Shown: positions 1 to 10,892, counted from the stretch's first letter. The stretch: DNA of 64,000 bases from Brucella sp. 21LCYQ03 (GCF_023554105.1 NZ_JAMJWE010000003.1:248001-312000); one strand, 5' to 3'. Notes: generated by a model not told the origin, from the sequence alone. A program made the numbers and translations.

Positions 1-1
1 A

Positions 2-2383
2 GAGCATTCTGTCGGCAGCGGGAAAATTGAAATCAAGCCATCACGCCTTCAGTTGGGCGGAGTAAATGCTCAGTTTAATGGTGCTTTTGGGCCGGAACCC
101 GAGGCTGGTAATAGTGTGAGCGGCCCCGATTATCGTTTCGAACTGGTGACAAGTTCAGCAACAAGCAGACCTGCAGAATCGAGCGATCCGCTTTTGTCTT
201 TTGGCGTAAAGATAGCGGGTCATTTCCTGGCTGATCAGCAGAGACTGCAGTTTTCAAACCTTGATGTGCAAACCAGTACTGGTGAGTTGTATGGACAGGG
301 TAGTATGGGCTTTGGCCGCGGCTCACCCGAAATGATTTTTTTACTACGCATTCCTGAAATGGCAGTCGCTGATGCCAAACATCTCTGGCCGATTGACGTC
401 GCTGATGGTGCCCGAGAGTGGGTTCTAAAGAACCTGTTCGGCGGAACCCTAAAGGATAGCCGCATTGATATTTCTCTTGCAGGTGGCCGTTTTAACGGTC
501 CGGGTTTACCACCGCCTTTGACAGGTGATGAGATTAAGGCCGACTTCAACGTTAGTGAAACGCGGTTTGATGTGATCGGTGAATTGCCTCCAGTTCGTGA
601 TGTTGATGGCAGCATTTCGGTGCGCGGCGCCCATACAACAATCAAGCTGGCAAAGGGAGTTGCCTATACACCGGACAATCGAAAGGCTTTCGTTTCAGAC
701 GGAACTTTGATCATACCATGGGGGCCGCAAAGACCAGTTGTTGCAAATCTCGACTTGCTGGTTTCGGGAGAAGCTGCCGCGATTGCTGAAATTGCTGGTA
801 AAAAGCCGATAGATGTTTTGAAAAATGTGCCTTTTACGCCGGAGGATTTAACCGGTTCTGTAAAAGCACAGGTGAAGGTTGGCTTTGCTGTTTCAAAAGG
901 TGCGCCTCCCGGAACTCTGACATGGGATGCAGATATTGGCTTCACCGATCTGGCCATTTTAAAGCCGGTGGGAGGCTCCACGGTGAGTGATGCAAATGGC
1001 AGTATTAAGGTGGATCAGTTGGTTGCTGTCATAACTGCCGATGCGAAACTTGATGGTATCCCTGCAAAAATAACGATGACTGAACCGGTAGATCGCTCGG
1101 GCCCTGCGAAAAGAGATCAAAAGATCAAAATTGAACTCGATGATAATGCCCGTAACAAACTGTTGCCCGGCCTCAAAGATCTGTTCACTGGTCCGATTTC
1201 CGTTGAGCTCGGGATGGAGGAAAACGGTAAACGGCATGTATCAGCTGATCTGAATAAGACACAGATCGATCTACCATGGCTTAGCTGGCGTAAGGGTAGT
1301 GGCGTGCCAGCCAAAGCAACCTTTGATTTAACTCAAGCCAATGATAATGCTGGAAAAATTGATATTAATAATCTTGTTTTGACCGGCGATACATTTGGCG
1401 CAAAGGGTGATATTTCTATTTTAAAAGGCGATTTACAATCTGCCGATTTTAGCGACATACGCTTAAACCGCTCAGATAGAATGAATGTAAAAGCTTCAAA
1501 AACCGATGGAAGCTATCGGGTAACTGTTCGTGGATCACAGTTCGATGCCCGCTCAATTATAAAGCAAATATCGGACATTCAAAAAAAGAGCGAAGGTTCT
1601 GGTGGCAAAAGTCCACGCGTTGTAGTGAGTGCAGAAATTGATGAAGTGAGCGGCTTTAATGATGAGAAACTACACAAAGTAGCGGTTTCCTATGAGAGTG
1701 CTGGGAGTAAACTTTCTGGTGTTTCAGTCAATGCGCTCACCTCTTCTGGGCAAGCCTTTGCCGCGACCAACAATGATCAGGGCGACGCCCGATCGGTTTC
1801 TTTACAATCCAATGATGCTGGTGCGGTTCTGCGTTTTTTCGACTTTTACGACAAAATGCGTGGGGGAAAGATTACGGTTGGTTTGGCCGGACAGGGTAAT
1901 GGACCTCTTACCGGGCAGATTGATGCGCGCAACTTTTCGATTATCAATGAGCCGCGATTGGCAAAAATTGTTTCGAGTTCTCCAAACAGCGGTGGAACAA
2001 GCCTAAGTCAGGCAGCTAAACGGGATATTGACGTATCACGCGTTGATATTGAGCGTGGCTTTTCGCTGATTGAAAAAGGTGAAGGCTATATGAAGCTTTC
2101 CAAAGGTGTTGTGCGTGGCCCATCTGTGGGAACCACCTTTCAGGGCACGCTATATGATCCAAAAGGCAACATGTCGATTACTGGAACGTTCATGCCAGCT
2201 TATGGCGTAAACCGGATCTTTGGTGAAGTGCCGATCTTTGGCGCGCTTTTGGGCAACGGACGTGATCGTGGTCTTTTAGGTATTACCTTCAAGCTTGAAG
2301 GTACTGCCAAAGCACCACAGGTGATCGTCAACCCGATTTCAATCATTGCGCCCGGTATTTTCCGTTCGATCTTTGAGTTTTGA
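2..2383 (+). CDS. AsmA/YhdP-like envelope protein (DUF3971 type), 5' truncated
   Basis: The reading frame is already open at base 2, so the start and any N-terminal membrane anchor lie outside the window; about 793 residues are visible. The protein is rich in short beta-strand repeats (alternating hydrophobic residues, many G, D and N), as expected of the long beta-groove proteins of the AsmA/YhdP superfamily. The last 80 residues, with NMSITGTFMPAYGVNRIFGE and a closing APGIFRSIFEF, look like the AsmA-like C-terminal region. Known members span the periplasm and help move phospholipid to the outer membrane; that role is inferred here. It ends at a strong bidirectional terminator shared with tyrS. 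A TTG at 53 is in frame but is not the true start. Confidence 0.75.
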   Translation, partial: EHSVGSGKIEIKPSRLQLGGVNAQFNGAFGPEPEAGNSVSGPDYRFELVTSSATSRPAESSDPLLSFGVKIAGHFLADQQRLQFSNLDVQTSTGELYGQGSMGFGRGSPEMIFLLRIPEMAVADAKHLWPIDVADGAREWVLKNLFGGTLKDSRIDISLAGGRFNGPGLPPPLTGDEIKADFNVSETRFDVIGELPPVRDVDGSISVRGAHTTIKLAKGVAYTPDNRKAFVSDGTLIIPWGPQRPVVANLDLLVSGEAAAIAEIAGKKPIDVLKNVPFTPEDLTGSVKAQVKVGFAVSKGAPPGTLTWDADIGFTDLAILKPVGGSTVSDANGSIKVDQLVAVITADAKLDGIPAKITMTEPVDRSGPAKRDQKIKIELDDNARNKLLPGLKDLFTGPISVELGMEENGKRHVSADLNKTQIDLPWLSWRKGSGVPAKATFDLTQANDNAGKIDINNLVLTGDTFGAKGDISILKGDLQSADFSDIRLNRSDRMNVKASKTDGSYRVTVRGSQFDARSIIKQISDIQKKSEGSGGKSPRVVVSAEIDEVSGFNDEKLHKVAVSYESAGSKLSGVSVNALTSSGQAFAATNNDQGDARSVSLQSNDAGAVLRFFDFYDKMRGGKITVGLAGQGNGPLTGQIDARNFSIINEPRLAKIVSSSPNSGGTSLSQAAKRDIDVSRVDIERGFSLIEKGEGYMKLSKGVVRGPSVGTTFQGTLYDPKGNMSITGTFMPAYGVNRIFGEVPIFGALLGNGRDRGLLGITFKLEGTAKAPQVIVNPISIIAPGIFRSIFEF

Positions 2384-2391
2384 TGGATAAT

Positions 2392-2421
2392 AAAAAAGCC
2401 CGGCTAGGCCGGGCTTTTTTT
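2392..2421. terminator. Bidirectional Rho-independent terminator
   Basis: A perfect 7-bp stem, GCCCGGC-TAG-GCCGGGC (2398-2414), has an A-run before it and a T-run after it, so it can end transcription from the AsmA-like gene on the plus strand and from tyrS on the minus strand. Confidence 0.9.
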
Positions 2422-2438
2422 ATTACTATTTTACTGCA

Positions 2439-3692
2439 TTAAGCAGGACGGATCAGCACATGGCGCTTCTTGCCAAGCGAAACCTTGATAACGCCTTGTT
2501 CGTTAAGCGCTGATGCATTGATCGACAAACGAGGGTCGGTCACGATTTCATCGTTAATGCGAACTGCGCCGCCTTCAATGTGGCGACGTGCTTCGCCATT
2601 GGTTGCGCAAAGTTCTGCAAGCACCATCAATGCAAGCACACCGATGCCATCGTTGAGGGTCGCTTTGTGCACGCCAACGGTCGGAAGGTTTTCCGAAAGT
2701 TCACCGTCTTCGAAAGTCTTGCGAGCGGTATCAGCGGCTTCTTCGGCTGTATCGCGGCCATGCAGAATTGCCGTAATCTCGGTTGCGAGGATTTTCTTCG
2801 CTTCGTTGATTTCTGAGCCGCCGAGAGCTGCCAGCTTAGCAATTTCATCGAGTGGCAGCGTTGTGTAGAGCTTCAGGAAGCGTTCTACGTCAGCGTCTTC
2901 TGTATTGCGCCAATACTGCCAGAAGTCATAGGCGCTGAGCATATCGGCGTTTAGCCAGATAGCACCACCCAGCGATTTGCCCATCTTCTGGCCTGAAGCT
3001 GTGGTCAGCAAAGGCGAGGTGAGGGCGTAGAGCTGCGGCGTACCCATACGGTGACCGAGATCGATACCATTGATGATATTGCCCCACTGATCCGAGCCGC
3101 CCATCTGCAAGCGCATGTCGTAGCGCTTGCTGAGTTCTACGAAATCGTAGGCCTGCAAGATCATGTAGTTGAATTCGAGGAACGAAAGCGACTGTTCACG
3201 ATCAAGGCGTGTTTTGACCGAATCAAACGACAACATGCGGTTGACCGAGAAGTGACGGCCAACATCGCGCAGGAATTCGAGATAATTAATATCACGCAGC
3301 CAGTCAGCATTGTTGACCATCAACGCGTCTTTTGGACCTTCGCCGAAAGTCAGGTAGTTTGCGAACACGCGTTTGATACCGGCGATATTATCGGCAATGG
3401 TGTCTTCGGTCATCAGCTTGCGTGCTTCATCCTTGAAGGATGGATCGCCAACCATGCCAGTGCCGCCACCCATAAGGGCTACGGCGCGATGACCTGTCTG
3501 CTGGAACCAGTGCAGCATCATGATCTGGATCAGACCGCCAGCGTGAAGGCTTGGCGCTGTCGGATCAAAGCCAATATAGGCCGTCACGGTTTCCTTGACC
3601 AACAATTCATCGAGGCCGCTTTCATCAGACATTTGATGAATAAAGCCGCGCTCGGAAAGCGTGCGAAGAAAATCGGATTTAAAACCGGACAT
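2439..3692 (-). CDS. tyrS: Tyrosine--tRNA ligase
   Basis: TyrS charges tRNA-Tyr with tyrosine in the cytoplasm. The 417-residue product has the usual length. The class I HIGH-like motif reads HAGG at residues 50-53 inside [12 protein letters not shown], the KMSKS loop reads KMGKS at about 236-240, and the C-terminal 60 residues ([16 protein letters not shown]) form an S4 RNA-binding domain. The ATG at 3692 follows a purine-rich AGGAAAAGG ribosome site. The gene diverges from anmK over a 114-bp region and converges on the AsmA-like gene. The tyrS-anmK pairing is common in alphaproteobacteria. Nothing looks abnormal. Confidence 0.97.
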   Translation of the reverse strand: MSGFKSDFLRTLSERGFIHQMSDESGLDELLVKETVTAYIGFDPTAPSLHAGGLIQIMMLHWFQQTGHRAVALMGGGTGMVGDPSFKDEARKLMTEDTIADNIAGIKRVFANYLTFGEGPKDALMVNNADWLRDINYLEFLRDVGRHFSVNRMLSFDSVKTRLDREQSLSFLEFNYMILQAYDFVELSKRYDMRLQMGGSDQWGNIINGIDLGHRMGTPQLYALTSPLLTTASGQKMGKSLGGAIWLNADMLSAYDFWQYWRNTEDADVERFLKLYTTLPLDEIAKLAALGGSEINEAKKILATEITAILHGRDTAEEAADTARKTFEDGELSENLPTVGVHKATLNDGIGVLALMVLAELCATNGEARRHIEGGAVRINDEIVTDPRLSINASALNEQGVIKVSLGKKRHVLIRPA

Positions 3693-3806
3693 GCCCTTTT
3701 CCTGACTGATTAGGCGAGAATGGAAATAACGGTAAGTAAGTGCTTACCGCCTTATGATAATTTGCCTTTAGCATCATTCAAGCGGGAATAACAAGGAAAC
3801 TCCGGT

Positions 3807-4934
3807 ATGGCCGATTTGAAACGCGCAATTGGGTTGATGAGCGGCACATCAATGGATGGTATCGATATTGCGCTTGTCATCACCGATGGCGAAACTTTCG
3901 TCGAACGCGGACCATCGAGTGCAGTGTCCTATTCCGATGGATTTCGTGCGCGGTTGAAGGCAGCACTTATTGATGCGCGTAGTATCATTGATCGCAACGA
4001 GCGTCCCGGCGTTCTCAGGCAACTTGAACACGATCAGACCCTTCTTCATGCGATTGCCGTTCAGGACTTTCTCTATGAATATTCGTTGAAGCCGGAAGAG
4101 ATCGATGTGATCGGGTTTCATGGTCAGACCGTGCTGCACCGCCCGCGCGAAGCACTCACGGTGCAGATTGGCGATGGATCATTGCTTGCTGCAGAAACCG
4201 GCATTCCAGTCGTTTACGATATGCGTGCCGAGGATATGCGAAATGGTGGCGAGGGCGCCCCGTTGATCCCGGCCTATCACGCGGCGCTCGCTGCCAACTT
4301 GCCTTCAGGTCTCGAAGGGCCGGTCGTCTTCGTTAACATTGGCGGCATATCCAACCTCACTTATGTCGATGAAGCAGGTAGGCTGATGGCTTATGATAGC
4401 GGGCCGGGAAATATGCTGATTGACCAGTGGATGGAACTGCACGAGCAGGGTAGCTTTGATCCCGGTGGTATTACGGCCATGAGTGGTGTCGTCGACGAGG
4501 AACTGGCCGTCAGATACCTCGATCATGATTTCTTCAAAGGCAATCACCGCCGGTCGCTGGATCGTGGTGATTTTATTGTGCCAGCAAAAAACGATGCTGA
4601 CTTAGCAACAGGAGCACGCACGCTCGCTTATGTAAGTGCTGCTGCCATTCTGCGCTCGGCATCGCATTTGCCGTCACACCCCCTCACATATGTGGTGAGC
4701 GGCGGCGGACGTAAGAATGCGGCTATTATGTCTGAGCTGAGTGCGCTTGCTGAACGCGAAGGCGCTCGTGTCGTTGATGCCGACAATGTTGGTATCGATG
4801 GGGATGCCATGGAGGCGGAAGCATGGGCTTATCTGGCGGTGCGATCCATGCGCGGGCTTCCACTGACATATCCTACAACGACCGGCTGCGATAAGCCTGT
4901 ATCAGGTGGGGTTCTGGTGCTTCCGCCAAAATAA
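3807..4934 (+). CDS. anmK: Anhydro-N-acetylmuramic acid kinase
   Basis: AnmK phosphorylates and opens 1,6-anhydro-MurNAc to MurNAc-6-phosphate during cell-wall recycling. The 375-residue protein starts with the diagnostic nucleotide-binding motif [12 protein letters not shown] (residues 9-20). It also carries [39 protein letters not shown] and the phosphate loop VVSGGGRKN, all typical of the family. The ATG is preceded by AAGGA at good spacing. It stands alone, divergent from tyrS, and ends in a 12-bp-stem terminator. Confidence 0.96.
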   Translation: MADLKRAIGLMSGTSMDGIDIALVITDGETFVERGPSSAVSYSDGFRARLKAALIDARSIIDRNERPGVLRQLEHDQTLLHAIAVQDFLYEYSLKPEEIDVIGFHGQTVLHRPREALTVQIGDGSLLAAETGIPVVYDMRAEDMRNGGEGAPLIPAYHAALAANLPSGLEGPVVFVNIGGISNLTYVDEAGRLMAYDSGPGNMLIDQWMELHEQGSFDPGGITAMSGVVDEELAVRYLDHDFFKGNHRRSLDRGDFIVPAKNDADLATGARTLAYVSAAAILRSASHLPSHPLTYVVSGGGRKNAAIMSELSALAEREGARVVDADNVGIDGDAMEAEAWAYLAVRSMRGLPLTYPTTTGCDKPVSGGVLVLPPK

Positions 4935-4966
4935 AAGCCCGGCGATCAAACACACCGGGCTTTTAT
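4931..4966. terminator. Bidirectional terminator between anmK and hydrolase
   Basis: Perfect 12-bp arms (ATAAAAGCCCGG and CCGGGCTTTTAT) flank a 12-nt loop between two convergent genes. The left arm overlaps the anmK stop codon. Confidence 0.9.
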
Positions 4967-4986
4967 CAAATCAAATTGTAAAGCTT

Positions 4987-5661
4987 TTAACGCAGACGCT
5001 TCTGGCGGACTTCAACCAGTTCGCCAGCAAGGCGACGATCCAGATATTCCGAGCATTCATCGATCAGAAGATCACCCTGGCCGGTGAAGAAGTGGTTCGC
5101 ACCCGGCATTGTGTTCTGGGTAATCGTAATACCCTTCTGCGTCTTAAGCTTGTCGACAAGCACCTGAACGTCTTTTGGCGGTGCAACCTTGTCCTGATCA
5201 CCATGAATGATCAGACCCGATGATGGGCAAGGTGCGAGGAACGCGAAGTCATAGGTGTTTGGCTGCGGTGCGACTGAGATGAAGCCTTCGATTTCCGGGC
5301 GACGCATCAGAAGCTGCATACCGATCCATGAACCAAAGGAATAACCGGCAACCCAGCAGTTCTTGGAATCGGGGTGCAATGCCTGCACCCAATCGAGCGC
5401 GCTTGCTGCATCGGACAATTCGCCAGCGCCGTGGTCAAACTCGCCCTGACTGCGGCCAATGCCACGGAAGTTGAAGCGAAGCGTCGTAAAACCGCGCTGC
5501 TGGAACATATAGAACAGATCATAGACGATCTTGTTGTTCATGGTTCCACCGAACTGCGGGTGCGGATGCAGGATAAGCGCAATTGGTGCGTTCTTTTCGC
5601 GTGAAGGCTGATAACGGCCTTCAAGGCGTCCGGCTGGGCCGTTGAAAATGACTTCTGGCAT
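4987..5661 (-). CDS. Alpha/beta hydrolase (DUF-type serine hydrolase)
   Basis: This is a 224-residue cytosolic alpha/beta-hydrolase. Visible hallmarks are the oxyanion region ILHPHPQFGGTMNN, the nucleophile elbow GYSFG (Ser about residue 108), the acid loop HGDQDKVAPP and the final histidine in GANHFF. The reading frame extends to an ATG at 5697, but the start at 5661 (MPEVIFNGPAGRLEG) matches the family N-terminus better, so I chose it. Close relatives are annotated only as alpha/beta hydrolases of unknown substrate. It diverges from the cysteine desulfurase gene, so the 200-bp region between them holds both promoters. The substrate cannot be read from the sequence. Confidence 0.88.
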   Translation of the reverse strand: MPEVIFNGPAGRLEGRYQPSREKNAPIALILHPHPQFGGTMNNKIVYDLFYMFQQRGFTTLRFNFRGIGRSQGEFDHGAGELSDAASALDWVQALHPDSKNCWVAGYSFGSWIGMQLLMRRPEIEGFISVAPQPNTYDFAFLAPCPSSGLIIHGDQDKVAPPKDVQVLVDKLKTQKGITITQNTMPGANHFFTGQGDLLIDECSEYLDRRLAGELVEVRQKRLR

Positions 5662-5864
5662 GTGTACTCCGCTGGTGATCGGAAGATCGGCTCTCAAGTG
5701 GCGAACTTGACGTGGCAGTGCGCCGCTTCTAGAATCGATTTGAAATTTCGTTAGACTGGACGATAGTTCAGTACCTGATGTGGCTTAATAGGCTTTTCCT
5801 GACTGAAAATTCAAGAAAATTGCGCTTATCGTCACTTAAAGGCTTCGCTTAGGAGATAGTATCG

Positions 5865-7031
5865 GTGATCGGAACCGGCAAGAGGCTCTATCTGGACTAT
5901 AATGCCAGTGCGCCATTGCTTGATGAAGCACGCAATGCGGTCATCGAGGCATTAGGCATTACCGGCAACCCTTCATCGGTGCATCGTGAAGGCAGGGCTG
6001 CCCGTGCACTGGTCGAATCGGCGCGACGCAGCGTGGCAGCGCTTGTGAATGCTAAGTCGGATCATGTGTTCTTCACATCCGGCGCGACTGAAGCCGCATC
6101 CACACTCCTGACACCAGTTTACATGATGGGCCGATCCCCAGTGCGTCTCTCGCATCTCTATATAAGCGCGACAGAGCATCCTTGCATGCTGGCTGGTGGG
6201 CAGTTCTTATCAGAAAACATCTCCGTTATTCCCGTCGATGAAAACGGTATCTTGCGTCTTGAAGCTTTGGAACAGGCCTTAAAAGCGCATGACAAAAGCG
6301 CAGGTTTGCCGCTTGTTGCCGTTCAGGCGGCTAATAACGAAACTGGCGTGATCCAACCGATCCGCGATATTGCAGCAATTGTCAAAGCGTCGGGTGGTGT
6401 ATTCGTCGTTGATGCTGTGCAGGCAGCAGGACGTATTAAATTAGATATTACAGATAATTGCGGTGATTACTTAATAATCTCATCACACAAGATTGGTGGG
6501 CCGAAGGGTGTCGGTGCGGTTATCGCAATTTCTGATCTTATGATGCCAAAAGCACTGGTGCGAGGTGGCGGTCAGGAAAAAGGCCATCGGGCAGGCACCG
6601 AGGCGCTGCCACTTATTGCAGGCTTTGGGAAAGCAGCTGACGTTGCGGCGGAACGATTGAATGCCGATGGCTGGTCTTCGCAATCGCGTGACAGGCTGGA
6701 AGCTGGGCTTATGGAAATCGCACCCGACGCGACGATCCACGGTAAGGCCGTTGATCGTCTGCCAAACACGACATTCTTCTCGATTGATGGGCAAAAGGCT
6801 GAGACAGTCCAGATCGCATTTGACCTTGGCGGCATAGCTTTGTCTGCGGGATCGGCTTGTTCTTCAGGCAAAGTGGGGCCGAGCCACGTACTGGCCGCTA
6901 TGGGGCATGAAGATGGTCCCGGCGCGATCCGCGTGTCACTAGAGCCAGAAGCATCGGCAGAATCTGTTGATCAGTTTTTGGACGTTTTGCGCAAAATCGT
7001 CGCCCGTCATGAGCGTTCCAGAGCCAGTTAA
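5865..7031 (+). CDS. Cysteine desulfurase (NifS/IscS-like, class V aminotransferase)
   Basis: This PLP enzyme takes sulfur from cysteine, giving alanine and an enzyme persulfide for Fe-S cluster building. In the 388-residue product the PLP lysine is K209 in SSHKIGG and the sulfur-carrying cysteine is C332 in GSACSSGKVGPSHVL. That Cys loop is of the NifS/IscS (group I) kind, unlike the SufS-type enzyme further down. The start is GTG at 5865 after AGGAGA. It opens the SUF cluster, 191 bp ahead of sufB. Having a group I and a group II desulfurase in one SUF cluster is usual in Rhizobiales. It could be called iscS or nifS, but the sequence does not decide that. Confidence 0.93.
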   Translation: MIGTGKRLYLDYNASAPLLDEARNAVIEALGITGNPSSVHREGRAARALVESARRSVAALVNAKSDHVFFTSGATEAASTLLTPVYMMGRSPVRLSHLYISATEHPCMLAGGQFLSENISVIPVDENGILRLEALEQALKAHDKSAGLPLVAVQAANNETGVIQPIRDIAAIVKASGGVFVVDAVQAAGRIKLDITDNCGDYLIISSHKIGGPKGVGAVIAISDLMMPKALVRGGGQEKGHRAGTEALPLIAGFGKAADVAAERLNADGWSSQSRDRLEAGLMEIAPDATIHGKAVDRLPNTTFFSIDGQKAETVQIAFDLGGIALSAGSACSSGKVGPSHVLAAMGHEDGPGAIRVSLEPEASAESVDQFLDVLRKIVARHERSRAS

Positions 7032-7146
7032 AAGCGAAATCAGGCGTAAGCTGTAAATTATTCTTGAATTTTACTGGCAAATTTAAAGCTGGGCTTGAAA
7101 TTGAGTTTAGAAAGGTTTTAAAGAAGCGTCACGCACACTATATTGT

Positions 7147-7171
7147 GGCGACGATAACGGCTATCATCGCC
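7147..7171 (+). promoter_or_regulatory. Hairpin in the sufB leader
   Basis: GGCGACGATA and TATCATCGCC form 10-bp arms with one mismatch around a 5-nt loop, about 50 bp before the sufB ATG. It could be a leader structure or a protein site; no known iron-regulator box is obvious. Function unknown. Confidence 0.35.
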
Positions 7172-7222
7172 CTGACGTTTGCAACTGTCGGACCTTGAAT
7201 TCGACGAGGATGGAGAACGCCA

Positions 7223-8746
7223 ATGCCTGCAGTGCAGGAGACCATTGATCAGGTTCGCGGCTTGGACGTGGACCAGTATAAATACGGATTTGAGACAACC
7301 ATCGAATCCGAGAAGGCCCCGAAGGGGCTGAACGAAGACATCATTCGCTTCATTTCTGCTAAAAAAGACGAGCCGGAATGGATGCTGGAGTGGCGTATGA
7401 AGGCCTATGAACGCTGGCTCACCATGGAAGAGCCAACATGGGCACGTGTCGAATATCCGAAGATCGACTTTCAGGATCTTTACTATTACGCGGCACCAAA
7501 GAATCAGACCGGTCCTAAGTCACTTGATGAAGTCGATCCGGAACTACTCCGCACCTATGAAAAGCTCGGTATTCCTCTGCGCGAGCAGGAAATTCTTGCT
7601 GGCGTGCGCAAGCAGGGCGATCCAAGCGAAATCGACGGCAATCCTTCGGACAATGTTTATGCATCTGGCCGCGTGGCTGTTGATGCTGTGTTCGACAGTG
7701 TTTCGGTTGTCACGACTTTTAAGGCAGAGCTTGCAAAAGCTGGCGTGATCTTCTGCTCGATCTCGGAAGCTATTCGCGAACATCCTGAACTGGTTCAGAA
7801 GTATCTCGCTTCGGTGGTACCGGTTTCGGACAACTATTATGCGACGCTGAATTCGGCTGTCTTCACAGATGGTTCGTTCGTTTACGTGCCAAAGGGCGTT
7901 CGCTGCCCGATGGAGCTTTCGACCTATTTCCGTATCAATGAAAAGAATACGGGTCAGTTTGAACGCACGCTGATCATCGCGGAAGAAGGTGCTTACGTCT
8001 CCTATCTCGAAGGCTGCACAGCACCACAGCGCGATGAAAACCAGCTTCACGCAGCGGTTGTTGAATTGATCGCGCTCGACAATGCCGAGATCAAGTATTC
8101 GACGGTTCAGAACTGGTATCCGGGCGACAGCAACGGCAAGGGCGGCATCTACAATTTCGTGACCAAGCGTGGCGATTGCCGTGGCGATAATTCCAAGATT
8201 TCGTGGACGCAGGTTGAAACCGGCTCTGCGGTAACGTGGAAATATCCGTCCTGCATTCTGCGTGGTGACAATTCGCGTGGCGAGTTCTACTCGATTGCCG
8301 TTTCCAACGGTTATCAGCAGATCGACAGCGGAACCAAGATGATCCACCTCGGCAAGAACACGTCGAGCCGCATCATCTCCAAGGGTATTTCGGCAGGCAA
8401 CTCCAACAATACCTATCGCGGACAGGTTTCTGCGCATCGCAAGGCCGAGAATGCCCGTAATTTCACCCAGTGCGACTCGCTGTTGATCGGCAACGATTGC
8501 GGCGCGCATACCGTGCCCTATATCGAGGCGAAAAACGCCACGGCACAGTTTGAGCACGAGGCAACTACCTCCAAGATTTCCGAAGACCAGCTGTTCTACG
8601 TTATGCAGCGCGGTATCCCGGAAGAGGAGGCTATCGCCCTCATCGTCAATGGTTTTGTGAAGGAAGTCATTCAGGAACTGCCAATGGAATTCGCTGTCGA
8701 AGCACAGAAGCTCATTGGTATTTCGCTTGAAGGCAGCGTCGGTTAA
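7223..8746 (+). CDS. sufB: Fe-S cluster scaffold subunit SufB
   Basis: SufB is the scaffold subunit of the SufBC2D complex, on which Fe-S clusters form. The 507-residue product has the usual length. Recognisable blocks include [31 protein letters not shown] (shown here only to locate it), [36 protein letters not shown] and [20 protein letters not shown], with the conserved [18 protein letters not shown] near the C-terminus. The ATG follows GAGGATGGAGAA. A 190-bp leader before it and a 105-bp gap to sufC suggest that sufB has its own promoter. Confidence 0.97.
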   Translation: MPAVQETIDQVRGLDVDQYKYGFETTIESEKAPKGLNEDIIRFISAKKDEPEWMLEWRMKAYERWLTMEEPTWARVEYPKIDFQDLYYYAAPKNQTGPKSLDEVDPELLRTYEKLGIPLREQEILAGVRKQGDPSEIDGNPSDNVYASGRVAVDAVFDSVSVVTTFKAELAKAGVIFCSISEAIREHPELVQKYLASVVPVSDNYYATLNSAVFTDGSFVYVPKGVRCPMELSTYFRINEKNTGQFERTLIIAEEGAYVSYLEGCTAPQRDENQLHAAVVELIALDNAEIKYSTVQNWYPGDSNGKGGIYNFVTKRGDCRGDNSKISWTQVETGSAVTWKYPSCILRGDNSRGEFYSIAVSNGYQQIDSGTKMIHLGKNTSSRIISKGISAGNSNNTYRGQVSAHRKAENARNFTQCDSLLIGNDCGAHTVPYIEAKNATAQFEHEATTSKISEDQLFYVMQRGIPEEEAIALIVNGFVKEVIQELPMEFAVEAQKLIGISLEGSVG

Positions 8747-8851
8747 TCCGACGCGCTTGACTGCCTTACCACATCCGATTTTCTGGCCAGCTCTTTAACT
8801 GGCATAAGCAGTCCCTCGCTGAGGCTGCGCTGAGAGACAAGGTTTATACCC

Positions 8852-9607
8852 ATGCTTGAGATCATCAACCTTCATGCAAAGATCGCTGACACGGATACTG
8901 AAATTATCCGTGGTCTGAACCTCACCGTGAACAAGGGCGAAGTTGCCGCCATCATGGGCCCGAACGGCTCTGGCAAATCGACATTGTCTTATATCCTTGC
9001 AGGTCGCGATGATTATGAAGTGACCGAAGGCGACATTCTTTATAACGGCGAGTCGATCCTTGAGCTCGATCCGGCTGAACGCGCTGCCAAGGGCATATTC
9101 CTTGCGTTCCAGTATCCGATGGAAATCCCAGGCGTTGCCACGATGGAATTTCTGAAGGTTGCGATGAACAGCCAGCGCAAGGCGCGCGGCGAAGCAGAAC
9201 TGAAGATTCCGGAATTCATCAAGCGCGTTAAAGATGCTGCAGGCGGCCTGAACATCGATATGAACATGCTCAAGCGTCCGCTGAATGTGGGCTTCTCGGG
9301 CGGCGAAAAGAAGCGCGCGGAAATTCTTCAGATGCAGCTTCTGGAACCAAGTCTTTGCGTTCTCGACGAAACCGATTCCGGCCTCGACATCGATGCGCTG
9401 AAGATCGTTTCTGATGGCGTGAATGCGCTTCGTTCACCAGATCGCGCTGTGATCGTGATCACTCACTATCAGCGTCTGCTTGATTACATCGTTCCAGACA
9501 GCGTACATGTTCTTTACAAGGGACAGGTCATTAAGTCGGGCGACAAGACACTCGCAAATCACCTTGAAGAAAACGGCTATGCTGACATTATCGGCGAAGT
9601 AGCCTGA
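8852..9607 (+). CDS. sufC: Fe-S assembly ATPase SufC
   Basis: SufC is a cytosolic ABC-type ATPase that drives SufB-SufD rearrangement. The 251-residue product shows Walker A GPNGSGKST (36-44), the ABC signature FSGGEKKR, Walker B running into LCVLDETDSGLD, and the switch histidine in VITHYQRLL. There are no membrane segments, as expected. It is followed after 10 bp by sufD, so the two are co-translated in one operon. Confidence 0.97.
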   Translation: MLEIINLHAKIADTDTEIIRGLNLTVNKGEVAAIMGPNGSGKSTLSYILAGRDDYEVTEGDILYNGESILELDPAERAAKGIFLAFQYPMEIPGVATMEFLKVAMNSQRKARGEAELKIPEFIKRVKDAAGGLNIDMNMLKRPLNVGFSGGEKKRAEILQMQLLEPSLCVLDETDSGLDIDALKIVSDGVNALRSPDRAVIVITHYQRLLDYIVPDSVHVLYKGQVIKSGDKTLANHLEENGYADIIGEVA

Positions 9608-9617
9608 GGAGCGGATT

Positions 9618-10886
9618 ATGAACATCCAGACCTCAAAACCAAGGACACCCGCTGAAAGCGCGTTGATCGAAAGCTTTGCCACCCGTATGGGCGAGCTGCC
9701 GGGCAATGGTGATGTCGTGATTGCGCGTGACAATGCGCTGGAAGAACTGAAAATCAATGGTCTTCCGTCGCGTCGCATCGAAAGCTGGCATTACACGGAT
9801 TTCCGCACGCTTCTGAAAAACGTGCCGGATTTCAATCCGACTGCCGGAACGAACGCGCTTCCGACATTGCTTGCAGGCTCGACCCTTCTTGCTGCCAGTA
9901 ATGGAGCGGCACTTGCTGCGAAGGCGCCTGAAGGTGTTACGCTGACAGCTGTGCGTGATGCGCTTGCTGATGGATCGCTTGTTCCGCAGCTTAGCGTTCG
10001 CGGCACTGACGACACGATTGGCCAGATCAATGCTGCTTATGTCAGCGATGGCTGGGCTGTTTCGATTGCTGATGATGTTGAGCTTGAAGCACCGCTTGAA
10101 ATTCAGAACATCCAGAAGTCCGGTCAGGGTCATACACGCTTCCCGGTCGAAATTGGCTCGAATGCCAAGGCAACGATCATCGAGCGTCAGACCGGCGGCG
10201 AGGGCGATGCCTTCTCGACGTCTGTCAGCCATGTGACAGTCGGCGATGGTGCCGATGTTATCTGGGTTATCCTGCGCGATTTCGGTCATTCGACGCAGCT
10301 TGCACAGTTCAATGCAACGATTGGCGCAGGCTCAAAGCTTACGCTTTATATCGTCAATGCCGGTGGCAAGCTGATCCGTCAGGAAGTGCATCTGACTGTT
10401 GCGGGTGAGGATTCGGATTTTGAACTCCGTGGCCTCAATTTGTTGGCTGACGATTCCCACACAGACATCACCATGACGGTTGCGCATCTGGTTGAGAACA
10501 CACGTTCGACCCAGATCATCCGCAACGTAGTCAAGGATCGCGCACGCGGCGTTTTCCAGGGCATGATCCGTGTTGCACAGATCGCTCAGAAAACCGATGC
10601 GCGCATGGCCTGCAACACGCTGTTGCTGTCGGATGACGGCGAGTTTGATGCAAAGCCTGAGTTGGAAATCTTCGCCGATGACGTGGCTTGCGGCCACGGT
10701 GCAACGGTAACTGAGCTTTCCAAAGACTATCTCTTCTATCTGATGGCACGCGGCGTTCCTGAAAACGAAGCACGCGGCCTGCTGATCAAGGCTTTCATTG
10801 CCGAGATTATTGAAGAGCTGGAAAATGAAGCTCTCGTTGAGGCACTGGAAGAAGTGCTCTCAAACTGGCTTTCAGCCCACGCTTGA
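9618..10886 (+). CDS. sufD: Fe-S assembly protein SufD
   Basis: SufD is a SufB paralogue that forms the SufBC2D complex and helps iron entry. The 422-residue product has the variable N-terminal helical part, with RRIESWHYTDFRTL, then the beta-helix core and the conserved end KTDARMACNTLLLSDDGEFD, ADDVACGHGATV and YLMARGVPENEARGLL. The start ATG has GAGGAG upstream. A perfect 12-bp hairpin follows the stop codon, so transcription may drop before sufS. Confidence 0.97.
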   Translation: MNIQTSKPRTPAESALIESFATRMGELPGNGDVVIARDNALEELKINGLPSRRIESWHYTDFRTLLKNVPDFNPTAGTNALPTLLAGSTLLAASNGAALAAKAPEGVTLTAVRDALADGSLVPQLSVRGTDDTIGQINAAYVSDGWAVSIADDVELEAPLEIQNIQKSGQGHTRFPVEIGSNAKATIIERQTGGEGDAFSTSVSHVTVGDGADVIWVILRDFGHSTQLAQFNATIGAGSKLTLYIVNAGGKLIRQEVHLTVAGEDSDFELRGLNLLADDSHTDITMTVAHLVENTRSTQIIRNVVKDRARGVFQGMIRVAQIAQKTDARMACNTLLLSDDGEFDAKPELEIFADDVACGHGATVTELSKDYLFYLMARGVPENEARGLLIKAFIAEIIEELENEALVEALEEVLSNWLSAHA

Positions 10887-10892
10887 TTGAAC

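Noticed and set aside
7032-7222. An iron-regulator (RirA, Irr or IscR) box before sufB
   Set aside because: No sequence fits these motifs well enough; only an imperfect hairpin was seen.
7544-8557. A 337-codon minus-strand frame opposite sufB
   Set aside because: Shadow of a well-conserved gene; no domain and no ribosome site.
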